From positions 75,782-83,546 of the forward strand of contig NZ_DHNR01000007.1 in NCBI RefSeq assembly GCF_002409645.1: a DNA stretch of 7,765 nucleotides, given 5' to 3'. Source of the DNA: Acetobacter sp. UBA5411 (GTDB lineage: Bacteria; Pseudomonadota; Alphaproteobacteria; Acetobacterales; Acetobacteraceae). Position numbers and translations under genes: made by a program. Every line of letters begins with the position of its first letter. Position 1 is the first letter of the stretch. Under the pieces are notes generated by a model. It had not been told where the DNA came from. It made no database searches and saw only the letters and a program-made list of their open reading frames with translations. Shown here piece by piece: positions 1 to 6,006 of the stretch.

Positions 1-323
1 GACTGGAACACCATGCCGACATGCGCGCGCAACCTGTGCGCCAGCGCTTCGTCGGAAGCCTTCCAGGGACCGCCCGAGCGACGGATACTGTCGTCGGCAA
101 TCGTCACCGTGCCTTCATCGGGGATTTCCAGGAAATTCAGACACCTCAGAAAGGTCGATTTTCCACATCCCGAAGGACCGATGATCGAGATGAGGTCTCC
201 CCGTTCGACGGTCAGAGACACCCCATTGAGCACCTTGTTTGAATCGAACGATTTACTGATCGATTCAGCGCAAAGTACCGTTTCAACGCAAATGGCTGGC
301 CCGGAATTATCCGGGCCAGCCAT
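1..323 (-). CDS. Polar amino-acid-type ABC transporter ATP-binding protein, N-terminal part (cut by window edge)
   Basis: This is the N-terminal 107 codons of an ABC ATPase that continues past the left edge. Reading the minus strand from an ATG at 323, residues 29-48 form the first beta strands (NKVLNGVSLTVERGD). The Walker A P-loop GPSGCGKS is at residues 49-56, and LRCLNFLE follows at 59-66. The fragment ends at the Q-loop (VGMVFQ, 102-107). The P-loop followed by 'LRCLN.LE' is typical of the GlnQ/HisP/ArtP group, which powers uptake of polar amino acids together with an inner-membrane permease and a periplasmic binding protein. The signature motif and Walker B lie outside the window, so the substrate cannot be judged. 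ATG 323 is the only ATG, GTG or TTG in frame before the conserved core; it has a weak ribosome-binding site and lies inside a 16-bp hairpin. The gene follows acnA by 31 bp on the same strand, but the hairpin probably separates the transcripts. Family assignment is firm; the start is uncertain. Confidence 0.85.
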   Translation of the reverse strand, partial: MAGPDNSGPAICVETVLCAESISKSFDSNKVLNGVSLTVERGDLISIIGPSGCGKSTFLRCLNFLEIPDEGTVTIADDSIRRSGGPWKASDEALAHRLRAHVGMVFQ

Positions 324-325
324 TT
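290..325 (-). terminator. Perfect 16-bp stem hairpin, probable acnA terminator overlapping the next start codon
   Basis: The arms AAATGGCTGGCCCGGA (290-305) and TCCGGGCCAGCCATTT (310-325) are exact reverse complements around a 4-nt loop (ATTA). The hairpin begins 29 bp past the acnA stop codon, a usual place for an intrinsic terminator. The U-tract is short: ATTT followed by GCG in the acnA direction. The stem is GC-rich and long, so it should fold strongly. It contains the ATG at 323 of the downstream ABC ATPase, so it could also sequester that start. Terminator is the better reading, from position and stem; a translational control role is inference. Confidence 0.7.
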
Positions 326-354
326 TGCCATCGTCATGAAGAGACGGAGTTGTA

Positions 355-3051
355 TCAGGCAGCTTTCAGCATCCCACGCAAGACGTACTGGAGAATGCCA
401 CCATGACGGTAATATTCCACCTCGTCCAGCGTATCTATGCGACAAAGTAGTGACACTTCTTCCTTCGTCCCATCGGCGCGGGTGATGACCAGCGTCACGT
501 CCATGCGCGGCGTGATCTTCTCAAGGCCGATAATGTCGAAGGTTTCGTCACCCTTCAGCTTCAGCGTCTTGCGATCCGTGCCTTCCTTGAAGAGCAGCGG
601 CAGAACGCCCATGCCCACAAGGTTGGAGCGGTGAATACGCTCGAAGCTTTCGGCGATGACCGCCTTCACGCCCAGAAGCAGTGTGCCCTTGGCAGCCCAG
701 TCACGGGACGAACCCATGCCGTATTCCTTGCCGCCGATGACGACGAGGGGCGTGCCTTCCTTCTTGTACTCCATGGCCACATCGTAGATGAAGCCCTGCT
801 TGCCGTCCGGATAGTGCTTGGAGAGACCACCTTCCGTTCCGGGGCACATCTCGTTCTTGATGCGGATGTTGGCGAACGTGCCACGCACCATGATGCGGTC
901 GTTGCCACGACGCGAACCGTAGGAGTTGAAGTCCTTCGGTTCTACACCGTGCTCCATCAGGTATTTGCCTGCTGGCGAGTCCTTCTTGATGGCGCCGGCC
1001 GGAGAGATGTGGTCGGTCGTGATGTTGTCACCAAGCAGAGCCAGGAGACGCGCACCCTTGATGTTGCTCGTCGTGCTTGAAGGCTCGGCGGGCATATCCT
1101 TGAAGTACGGCGGATCCTGCACGTAGGTGGACTTCGGATCCCACTTGTAGGTCTCGGAACCGGTCGCGATCTTGAGATCCTGCCATTCCTTCGTGCCCTT
1201 GGACACGGTGGCGTAGCGTTTGATGAACTCTTCACGGTTGATCGACGAACCGATCAGCGCGGCGATTTCCTTGTTCGTCGGCCAGATGTCCTTCAGGTAG
1301 ACCGGCTTGCCGTCCTTGGACGTGCCGAGCGGCTCCTTCGTGATATCCTTGCGCATCGTGCCGAGCAGCGAATAGGCCACGACCAGCGGCGGGCTGGCGA
1401 GGTAGTTCGCACGCACGTTCGGCGAGATACGGCCTTCGAAGTTACGGTTACCGGAAAGCACCGAAACAGCGACCAGCTTGTTGTTCTCGATGGTGTCGAC
1501 AATGTTGTCGGCCAGCGGACCGGAGTTACCGATGCAGGTCGTGCAGCCGTAACCGACCGTGTTGAAGCCCAGAGCGTCGAGATCTTCGCTCAGCCTGGCG
1601 CGGTTCAGGTAGTCGGTGACAACCTGCGAGCCCGGTGCCAGCGATGTCTTGACCCATGGCTTCGGCTTCAGACCAAGGGCGCGCGCCTTGCGGGCGACGA
1701 GACCGGCGGCAATCAGCACGGCGGGGTTGGACGTGTTGGTGCAGGACGTGATCGCCGCGATGACGATATCGCCGCTGCCCAGTTCGTAGTTGGTGTTGGC
1801 GACCGGGAACTTCTTGTCCTTGTCGGCTTCGGCCACACCAAGGCTCGACGTCAGCTCTTTTTCGAACGCAGAGGTTGCGTCGGTCAGAACAACGCGGTCC
1901 TGCGGACGCTTCGGACCGGAAATGGACGGCACGACCGTGGACAGGTCGAGTTCCAGCGTGTCGGTGAAAACGGGCTCAGGTGTTTCCGCCGTGCGGAACA
2001 TTCCCTGCGCCTTGTAGTATTCCTCAACCAGCTTGATGCGGTGGGAATCACGGCCTGTCTCGTGCAGGTAGTCAAGCGTGAGCTTGTCGACCGGGAAGAA
2101 GCCGCATGTTGCGCCGTATTCCGGAGCCATGTTGGCGATCGTTGCACGGTCAGCAACCGGCAGATGGTCGAGAGCCGGGCCGTAGAATTCGACGAACTTG
2201 CCGACAACGCCCTTCTTGCGAAGCATCTGGGTGACGGTCAGCACCAGATCGGTCGCCGTAGCGCCTTCCGGCAGCTTGCCTGTCAGCTTGAAGCCGATGA
2301 CATCGGGGATAAGCATGGCGATCGGCTGGCCGAGCATGGCGGCTTCAGCTTCGATACCACCAACACCCCAGCCCAGAACGCCCAGACCATTGACCATGGT
2401 CGTGTGGGAGTCAGTGCCATACAGCGTGTCAGGATAGACGTAGTTCTTGCCACCGACTTCGGCCGTCCAGGCAACCTGCGCGATATATTCGAGGTTCACC
2501 TGATGGCAGATGCCTGTATCGGGCGGAACGACCGAGAAGTTCTCGAACGCTTCCTGACCCCAGCGCAGGAACGCATAGCGCTCGCCGTTACGGTCGAATT
2601 CGATGGTGATGTTCTTCTGGAGCGCATCCGGCGTGCCGTAGACGTCCACCATCACCGAGTGATCGATGACGAGGTTGACCGGCACCAGCGGGTTCACTTT
2701 CTCCGGGTTGCCCTTCAGCTGCACGATGCCATCACGCATCGCGGCGAGGTCAACCACACCCGGAACGCCGGTGAAGTCCTGCATGAGAATACGCGACGGC
2801 TTGAAGGGAACTTCCTTCGTGCTGCGAGCCTTTTCAAGCCACGCTGCAATCGCCTTCGCATCATCCGGCGTGTAAGAACGACCGTCTTCGAAACGCAGTA
2901 CGTTTTCGAGCAGCACCTTCAGGCTGACAGGAAGACGCTCCACCTTGCCGATGGTCTTCTCGGCCTCCGGGATCGAGAAATAATGGTAGGTCTTGCCGTC
3001 AACCTTGAGCTCACGCCCGGTTTTCAGCGAATCGTGCCCAACCGCTTTCAT
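355..3051 (-). CDS. acnA: Aconitate hydratase A (aconitase)
   Basis: This enzyme interconverts citrate and isocitrate through cis-aconitate in the TCA cycle, in the cytoplasm, using a [4Fe-4S] cluster. The protein is 898 residues, the usual size for AcnA/IRP1-type aconitases. The active-site segment with DSHTT begins near residue 214. The cluster cysteines are C437 in SCTNTSNP, and C503 and C506 in GYGCTTCIGNSGP. The mobile swivel domain carries GDNITTDHISPAGAI (about 674-688) and the substrate-binding GSSRDWAAKGT (about 780-790). All key residues are intact. I chose the ATG at 3051 because GGAGGG lies 7 nt upstream and the protein then begins MKAVGHDSL, as family members do. An in-frame ATG at 3117 would add 22 unconserved residues and lacks a ribosome-binding site. 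The gene is divergent from ccmA and is followed by a strong hairpin. The iron-responsive binding role known for some aconitases cannot be judged from sequence. Confidence 0.98.
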   Translation of the reverse strand: MKAVGHDSLKTGRELKVDGKTYHYFSIPEAEKTIGKVERLPVSLKVLLENVLRFEDGRSYTPDDAKAIAAWLEKARSTKEVPFKPSRILMQDFTGVPGVVDLAAMRDGIVQLKGNPEKVNPLVPVNLVIDHSVMVDVYGTPDALQKNITIEFDRNGERYAFLRWGQEAFENFSVVPPDTGICHQVNLEYIAQVAWTAEVGGKNYVYPDTLYGTDSHTTMVNGLGVLGWGVGGIEAEAAMLGQPIAMLIPDVIGFKLTGKLPEGATATDLVLTVTQMLRKKGVVGKFVEFYGPALDHLPVADRATIANMAPEYGATCGFFPVDKLTLDYLHETGRDSHRIKLVEEYYKAQGMFRTAETPEPVFTDTLELDLSTVVPSISGPKRPQDRVVLTDATSAFEKELTSSLGVAEADKDKKFPVANTNYELGSGDIVIAAITSCTNTSNPAVLIAAGLVARKARALGLKPKPWVKTSLAPGSQVVTDYLNRARLSEDLDALGFNTVGYGCTTCIGNSGPLADNIVDTIENNKLVAVSVLSGNRNFEGRISPNVRANYLASPPLVVAYSLLGTMRKDITKEPLGTSKDGKPVYLKDIWPTNKEIAALIGSSINREEFIKRYATVSKGTKEWQDLKIATGSETYKWDPKSTYVQDPPYFKDMPAEPSSTTSNIKGARLLALLGDNITTDHISPAGAIKKDSPAGKYLMEHGVEPKDFNSYGSRRGNDRIMVRGTFANIRIKNEMCPGTEGGLSKHYPDGKQGFIYDVAMEYKKEGTPLVVIGGKEYGMGSSRDWAAKGTLLLGVKAVIAESFERIHRSNLVGMGVLPLLFKEGTDRKTLKLKGDETFDIIGLEKITPRMDVTLVITRADGTKEEVSLLCRIDTLDEVEYYRHGGILQYVLRGMLKAA

Positions 3052-3058
3052 AAAAATT

Positions 3059-3064
3059 CCCTCC
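3059..3064 (-). promoter_or_regulatory. Ribosome-binding site that fixes the acnA start
   Basis: GGAGGG on the minus strand lies 7 nt before the ATG at 3051. The longer alternative start at 3117 has only pyrimidine-rich sequence (GCTCCCTCC) in front of it, so this site supports the shorter 898-residue protein. Confidence 0.8.
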
Positions 3065-3133
3065 GCGACAACAGCATCCCGCTGGTATGTCGAACCGGCA
3101 GCACCCCCAGCAATCATGGAGGGAGCGCCTGTA

Positions 3134-3176
3134 CCCGGGAAGAGTCCCGGGCCACCGGCTTGATCTCTGATCGGTG
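3134..3176. repeat. Inverted repeats in the acnA 5' leader
   Basis: Two small dyads lie between the candidate acnA promoter and its ribosome-binding site. CCCGGG at 3134-3139 and 3146-3151 can pair across a 6-nt loop (AAGAGT). CACCG at 3153-3157 pairs with CGGTG at 3172-3176, with GATC repeats inside. They could form leader RNA structure for acnA or be protein-binding dyads. No known riboswitch or regulator site is recognised. Confidence 0.35.
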
Positions 3177-3180
3177 CTAG

Positions 3181-3208
3181 AACATACCGGGAGCGCGCCT
3201 CCGCACAA
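3181..3208 (-). promoter_or_regulatory. Candidate sigma-70-type promoter for acnA
   Basis: On the minus strand, TTGTGC (3203-3208) and TATGTT (3181-3186) are separated by 16 bp, which resembles -35 and -10 boxes. Transcription would begin near 3175 and give a leader of roughly 120 nt holding the two dyads at 3134-3176. This rests on consensus resemblance and position only. Confidence 0.35.
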
Positions 3209-3218
3209 GCGCACCGGC

Positions 3219-3263
3219 GACCACAAGAACGCGAGCAGAGCGAAAAGCCCTCTTCCTGTGGTC
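3219..3263. repeat. Imperfect inverted repeat upstream of ccmA
   Basis: GACCACA (3219-3225) pairs with TGTGGTC (3257-3263). After one A-C mismatch the stem continues with GAA (3227-3229) and TTC (3253-3255), leaving a 23-nt loop. It sits just before the proposed ccmA ribosome-binding site and just upstream of the acnA -35 box. It could be an operator shared by the divergent genes or a structure in the ccmA leader. No matching regulator is recognised. Confidence 0.3.
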
Positions 3264-3270
3264 ACAAACA

Positions 3271-3280
3271 GGGGAACAGG
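3271..3280 (+). promoter_or_regulatory. Purine-rich ribosome-binding-like site before ccmA
   Basis: GGGGAACAGG is the only good Shine-Dalgarno-like stretch near the N-terminus of the ccmA frame. The GGGG block is 9 nt before an ATC codon at 3284. This is why I place the ccmA start there despite the non-canonical codon. No such purine tract precedes the ATA at 3311, and it is too far from the GTG at 3356. Confidence 0.4.
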
Positions 3281-3283
3281 CTC

Positions 3284-3940
3284 ATCTCTGAAACATCCTC
3301 CCTTTCTCCGATACTTGAAGCACGGGACATCACGGTCTTCCGGGGTGAGCGGCTCGTGCTGGATCAGGTGAGTCTTTCCCTCTTCGCAGGCGAAGCGATG
3401 CTGCTGACGGGACCAAACGGCGCGGGCAAAAGCACGCTCATGCGTGTGCTGGCAGGGCTGAGAAAACCGGATTCAGGTGAACTGCTCTGGCAGGGCAGCA
3501 ATGTCTTTGCTGACCGCATGGCTTACGCCCACAACATTGCCTATCTCGGTCATCAGGATGCCCTGAAGCCGGGCCTGACTCTAAGAGAGAATCTCTCCAT
3601 CTTCGCGCATGAAAATTCTCTCGATGAGGCGTTCGACAGTTTCGATCTGCGCCCTCTGGCTGACACGCCCGTGCGGCTATTTTCCGCAGGACAGAAACGA
3701 CGCGCCGCCCTGGCCCGCGTGATTCTCGCGCAGGCGCCGCTCTGGCTGCTGGACGAACCGAGTCTTGGGCTGGATGTTCATTCTGTCGGTCGTCTTGGCG
3801 AAGCGCTCCGTAACCACCGGCAGAAAGGCGGCATGATCATTGTCACCACTCACGTCCCGCTTCCGCTGGAAGATGTACGTCATCTGACATTGTCAGGGGT
3901 TCCGGCGGATGACTGGGCCGGGGAGTTCACGGACGTATGA
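3284..3940 (+). CDS. ccmA: Cytochrome c maturation ABC transporter ATP-binding protein CcmA (start uncertain)
   Basis: CcmA is the ATPase of the CcmABCD complex. It drives release of heme-loaded CcmE in the periplasm for c-type cytochrome assembly. In nucleotide positions, Walker A GPNGAGKST begins at 3410, and the Q-loop LGHQ follows near 3545. The signature FSAGQKRRAALAR starts near 3680; SAGQ.RR is characteristic of CcmA. Walker B with LDEPSLGLD begins near 3746, and the switch histidine is in VTTHVPLP. The start is a problem. GTG at 3356 is the first canonical codon in frame but removes the first beta strand. Family-like sequence (ILEARDITVFRGERLVLD) continues upstream to 3311, where the ATA codon sits at the position of Met in E. 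coli MLEAR. I chose ATC at 3284 (218 residues) because GGGGAACAGG precedes it. It overlaps ccmB by 4 nt. Identity is firm; the start is not. Confidence 0.93.
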   Translation: MSETSSLSPILEARDITVFRGERLVLDQVSLSLFAGEAMLLTGPNGAGKSTLMRVLAGLRKPDSGELLWQGSNVFADRMAYAHNIAYLGHQDALKPGLTLRENLSIFAHENSLDEAFDSFDLRPLADTPVRLFSAGQKRRAALARVILAQAPLWLLDEPSLGLDVHSVGRLGEALRNHRQKGGMIIVTTHVPLPLEDVRHLTLSGVPADDWAGEFTDV

Positions 3941-4605
3941 TGCGCCTTTTTCTTGGAATTATCGGGCGCGATCTGCGTCTGGCCCTGCGTCATGGGGCCG
4001 ACACGCTCGGGGCTGTGCTGTTTTTCATTCTTGCAGGCGCGCTGTTCCCGCTGGCGCTCGGCCCCTCTCCCGAATTGCTGCGACGTATGGCTCCCGGCGT
4101 CATCTGGGTGTGCGCTCTCCTTGCTGCGCTTCTACCGCTGGATCGTCTGTTCGGTTCGGAATTGGAAGACGGGTCACTGGATCATCTCCTGCTGACCGGC
4201 CTGCCTCCTGCGCTTGTCGCACTGGCGAAAATGGCCGCTCACTGGCTGACAACAGGTCTACCTCTGCTGATTGCAGCCGTTCCAATGGCCATCATGCTTG
4301 ATATGCCGACACATGCCTTTCCGGCGCTGCTGGCGGGATTGATACCCGGCACCATGGCGTTGTCGCTTTTTGGCGGAATGGCGGCGTCGATTGTGCTTGG
4401 CGCACGGCGCGGCGGGGTTCTGCTGCCGCTGCTTGTACTGCCGCTCGTCACACCCGTGCTGATTTTTGGGGCCGCGGCTGTGGATTCGGCCCGAATCGGA
4501 TTGGCCTGGGCACCTGATATGGAACTGCTTCTGGCCATCCTTGCCGGAGCTTTCCCACTCTGCCCTCTTGCGGCCGGAGCAGGATTACGGGCGGCCGCAG
4601 AGTAG
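3937..4605 (+). CDS. ccmB: Heme exporter/cytochrome c maturation membrane protein CcmB
   Basis: CcmB is the inner-membrane partner of CcmA in the ABC complex for cytochrome c maturation. The protein is 222 residues, the normal family size. It is highly hydrophobic, with about six membrane segments near residues 24-41, 51-69, 103-122, 127-148, 159-180 and 196-216. It shows the family's N-terminal RDLRLALRHG, the cytoplasmic LFGSELEDGSLDHLLLTGLP (about 71-90), and the block ALSLFGGMAASIVLGARRGG (141-160). The start ATG overlaps the ccmA stop (ATGA), indicating translational coupling; a second ATG follows at once at 3940. The usual next gene, ccmC, is absent: a gene on the opposite strand begins 10 bp later. 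An 8-bp inverted repeat (TGCGGCCG 4569-4576, CGGCCGCA 4592-4599) lies in the last codons without a T-tract, so transcription may run into the convergent gene. Confidence 0.95.
   Translation: MMRLFLGIIGRDLRLALRHGADTLGAVLFFILAGALFPLALGPSPELLRRMAPGVIWVCALLAALLPLDRLFGSELEDGSLDHLLLTGLPPALVALAKMAAHWLTTGLPLLIAAVPMAIMLDMPTHAFPALLAGLIPGTMALSLFGGMAASIVLGARRGGVLLPLLVLPLVTPVLIFGAAAVDSARIGLAWAPDMELLLAILAGAFPLCPLAAGAGLRAAAE
4569..4599. repeat. GC-rich inverted repeat at the 3' end of ccmB
   Basis: TGCGGCCG (4569-4576) and CGGCCGCA (4592-4599) are exact reverse complements around 15 nt. They end just before the ccmB stop codon. No T-run follows on either strand, so it is not a classical intrinsic terminator, but it could pause or protect the 3' end of either convergent transcript. 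It may simply reflect alanine/glycine codons in GC-rich DNA. Confidence 0.3.
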
Positions 4606-4615
4606 GAAGTGGAGC

Positions 4616-5905
4616 CTAATTCTCCGCTAGCGTCTGGCGACTCGCCCGAACGCGGGTCACACGACGCCCTTCCATTTCCAGCACCTCGAACAGCCAGCCC
4701 GAAAACACGACCTTGTCCGCAACTGCCGGAACGCGCCGCAGCAGGGCGAGAATCAGGCCACCCAAGGTGTGATAATCCCCCTCACCCGGCAGCTTTCCAA
4801 GCCCGAGCCGATCTTTCACCTCATCGGCGGGCTCTGATCCCTCAAGGATTACAACGTCACCGGGTTTGACTGACAGCAGGGTGTGCTGGCCGTGCTCATT
4901 GACCTCGCCGACGATGGCATCGAACAGATCGGAGGCCGTCACAATTCCTTCGAATGACCCATATTCATCCACAACCAGCGCAATCCCCAACGGGATGGAA
5001 CGCATCCGTTCCAGCATATCCAGCGCGGAGATGGAATCGGGCACAACAACCGGCTGTCGGAGGCCTGCTTCGATCGAGACCGGCATACCGTCGAGCAGGC
5101 GATCAAGCATGTCACTCGCCAGAATGACGCCGACCGGATTGTCCACGCCTCCTTCACAGACAACCAGACGGGAAAAAGTGGTTGCCCTTAACGTCGAGAC
5201 CAGCACGTCGCGCGGAACATGGCGCTCGATCCATACGATCTCGTTACGTGGTGTCATGATGGCGCGGACAGGCCGGTCTGCCAGACGCAGAAGTCGCTCG
5301 ATCATCGTCCGTTCTTCGTGCTCCAGCACGCCAGCCTGCGCCCCCTCAAGCAGAACGGCTCGCAACTCCTCTTCCGTCAACGTCTGTCTGTCAGCCACGG
5401 AAACACGGAGAAGCTTCAGGACGAGGTTGGAGGAAAGGCGAAGAAACCAGACAAAAGGACGAGTGATGATGCCCAGAATATCAAGCGGTGCGGCCAGCGC
5501 CGCCGCAATCTTCTCTGGATACTGAAGCGCCAGCTGTTTGGGCACCAGTTCTCCCAGAACCAGCATCAATCCTGTGATGGCGAACACCACCACAACCATG
5601 GAGATATCTTCAGCAAACGGTTTCAGCGCTGCAAACTGGGCCAGCCAAGGGGTCAGGGCGGCTTCGATCTTTACGCCGCCGAAGGTGCCTTCCAGAATCG
5701 ACACCAGTGTCATGCCAATCTGCACTGTCGGAAGGAAGCGCTGCGGATCATCCGCCAGCTTGAGCGCCCGTTCAGCTCCTTTCACTCCCTGGCTCTGAAG
5801 CATCACCAGACGGGGTCGCTTCAGTGAAATCAGCGCCAGTTCGCCCATGGCGAAAACGCCGTTCAATATGACAAGCAGCAGAATGATCAGAATGGAAACA
5901 GTCAT
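4616..5905 (-). CDS. CNNM/CBS/CorC-HlyC domain membrane protein (hemolysin family; probable divalent cation exporter)
   Basis: The 429-residue protein has the standard layout of the bacterial CNNM (DUF21) family. The N-terminal membrane domain has helices near residues 3-27, 58-75, 101-122 and 133-157, with the motifs LNGVFAMGELAL (14-25) and LVLGELVPKQLAL (115-127). A linker with LTEEELR (176-182) leads to two CBS domains of about 60 residues each, with MTPR at 217-220 and VVDEYGSFEGIVT at 311-323. The C-terminal CorC/HlyC domain (about 345-425) carries GDYHTLGG at 376-383. Relatives include CorC, YfjD, YtfL and TlyC. Several homologues export Mg2+ or Co2+ with nucleotide bound at the CBS pair; the hemolysin name is historical. 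The substrate here is inferred from the family only. The ATG at 5905 is the natural start of the first helix, though its ribosome-binding site is weak. The gene stands alone between a terminator upstream and convergent ccmB. Confidence 0.92.
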   Translation of the reverse strand: MTVSILIILLLVILNGVFAMGELALISLKRPRLVMLQSQGVKGAERALKLADDPQRFLPTVQIGMTLVSILEGTFGGVKIEAALTPWLAQFAALKPFAEDISMVVVVFAITGLMLVLGELVPKQLALQYPEKIAAALAAPLDILGIITRPFVWFLRLSSNLVLKLLRVSVADRQTLTEEELRAVLLEGAQAGVLEHEERTMIERLLRLADRPVRAIMTPRNEIVWIERHVPRDVLVSTLRATTFSRLVVCEGGVDNPVGVILASDMLDRLLDGMPVSIEAGLRQPVVVPDSISALDMLERMRSIPLGIALVVDEYGSFEGIVTASDLFDAIVGEVNEHGQHTLLSVKPGDVVILEGSEPADEVKDRLGLGKLPGEGDYHTLGGLILALLRRVPAVADKVVFSGWLFEVLEMEGRRVTRVRASRQTLAEN

Positions 5906-5934
5906 GACATCCGAACGTGGGAAACAGGGTCAAT

Positions 5935-5969
5935 AAAGAAAAAGGGGCAGAACCAGCCGGTTCCGCCCC
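5935..5969 (-). terminator. Rho-independent terminator downstream of hpnH
   Basis: GGGGCAGAACC (5944-5954) and GGTTCCGCCCC (5959-5969) form an 11-position stem with one A-C mismatch and a 4-nt loop. On the minus strand it is followed by TTTTTCTTT (5943 down to 5935), a good U-tract. It lies about 37 bp past the hpnH stop and before the CNNM gene, so it should end hpnH transcription and isolate the two genes. Confidence 0.88.
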
Positions 5970-6006
5970 ATATAGTGCAGTCTGTGTCGATTATCTAACG
6001 CCCTGT

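Noticed and set aside
13..339. Plus-strand open frame of 108 codons at the left edge
   Set aside because: The minus strand encodes a clear ABC ATPase with a P-loop across the same bases.
3052..3117. 22-residue N-terminal extension of AcnA from the ATG at 3117
   Set aside because: No ribosome-binding site in front of it, residues are not typical of AcnA, and the ATG at 3051 has GGAGGG at the right distance.
2041..3180. 379-codon open frame on the plus strand opposite acnA
   Set aside because: It lies wholly antisense to acnA for most of its length, shows no domain, and such frames are common opposite GC-rich genes.
3174..3371. 65-codon open frame between acnA and ccmA
   Set aside because: It overlaps the ccmA N-terminal coding sequence in another frame, has no motif, and no good ribosome-binding site.
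5219..5827. 202-codon open frame on the plus strand opposite the CNNM gene
   Set aside because: Antisense shadow of a well-supported gene, with a composition rich in His, Gln and Arg and no recognisable motif.
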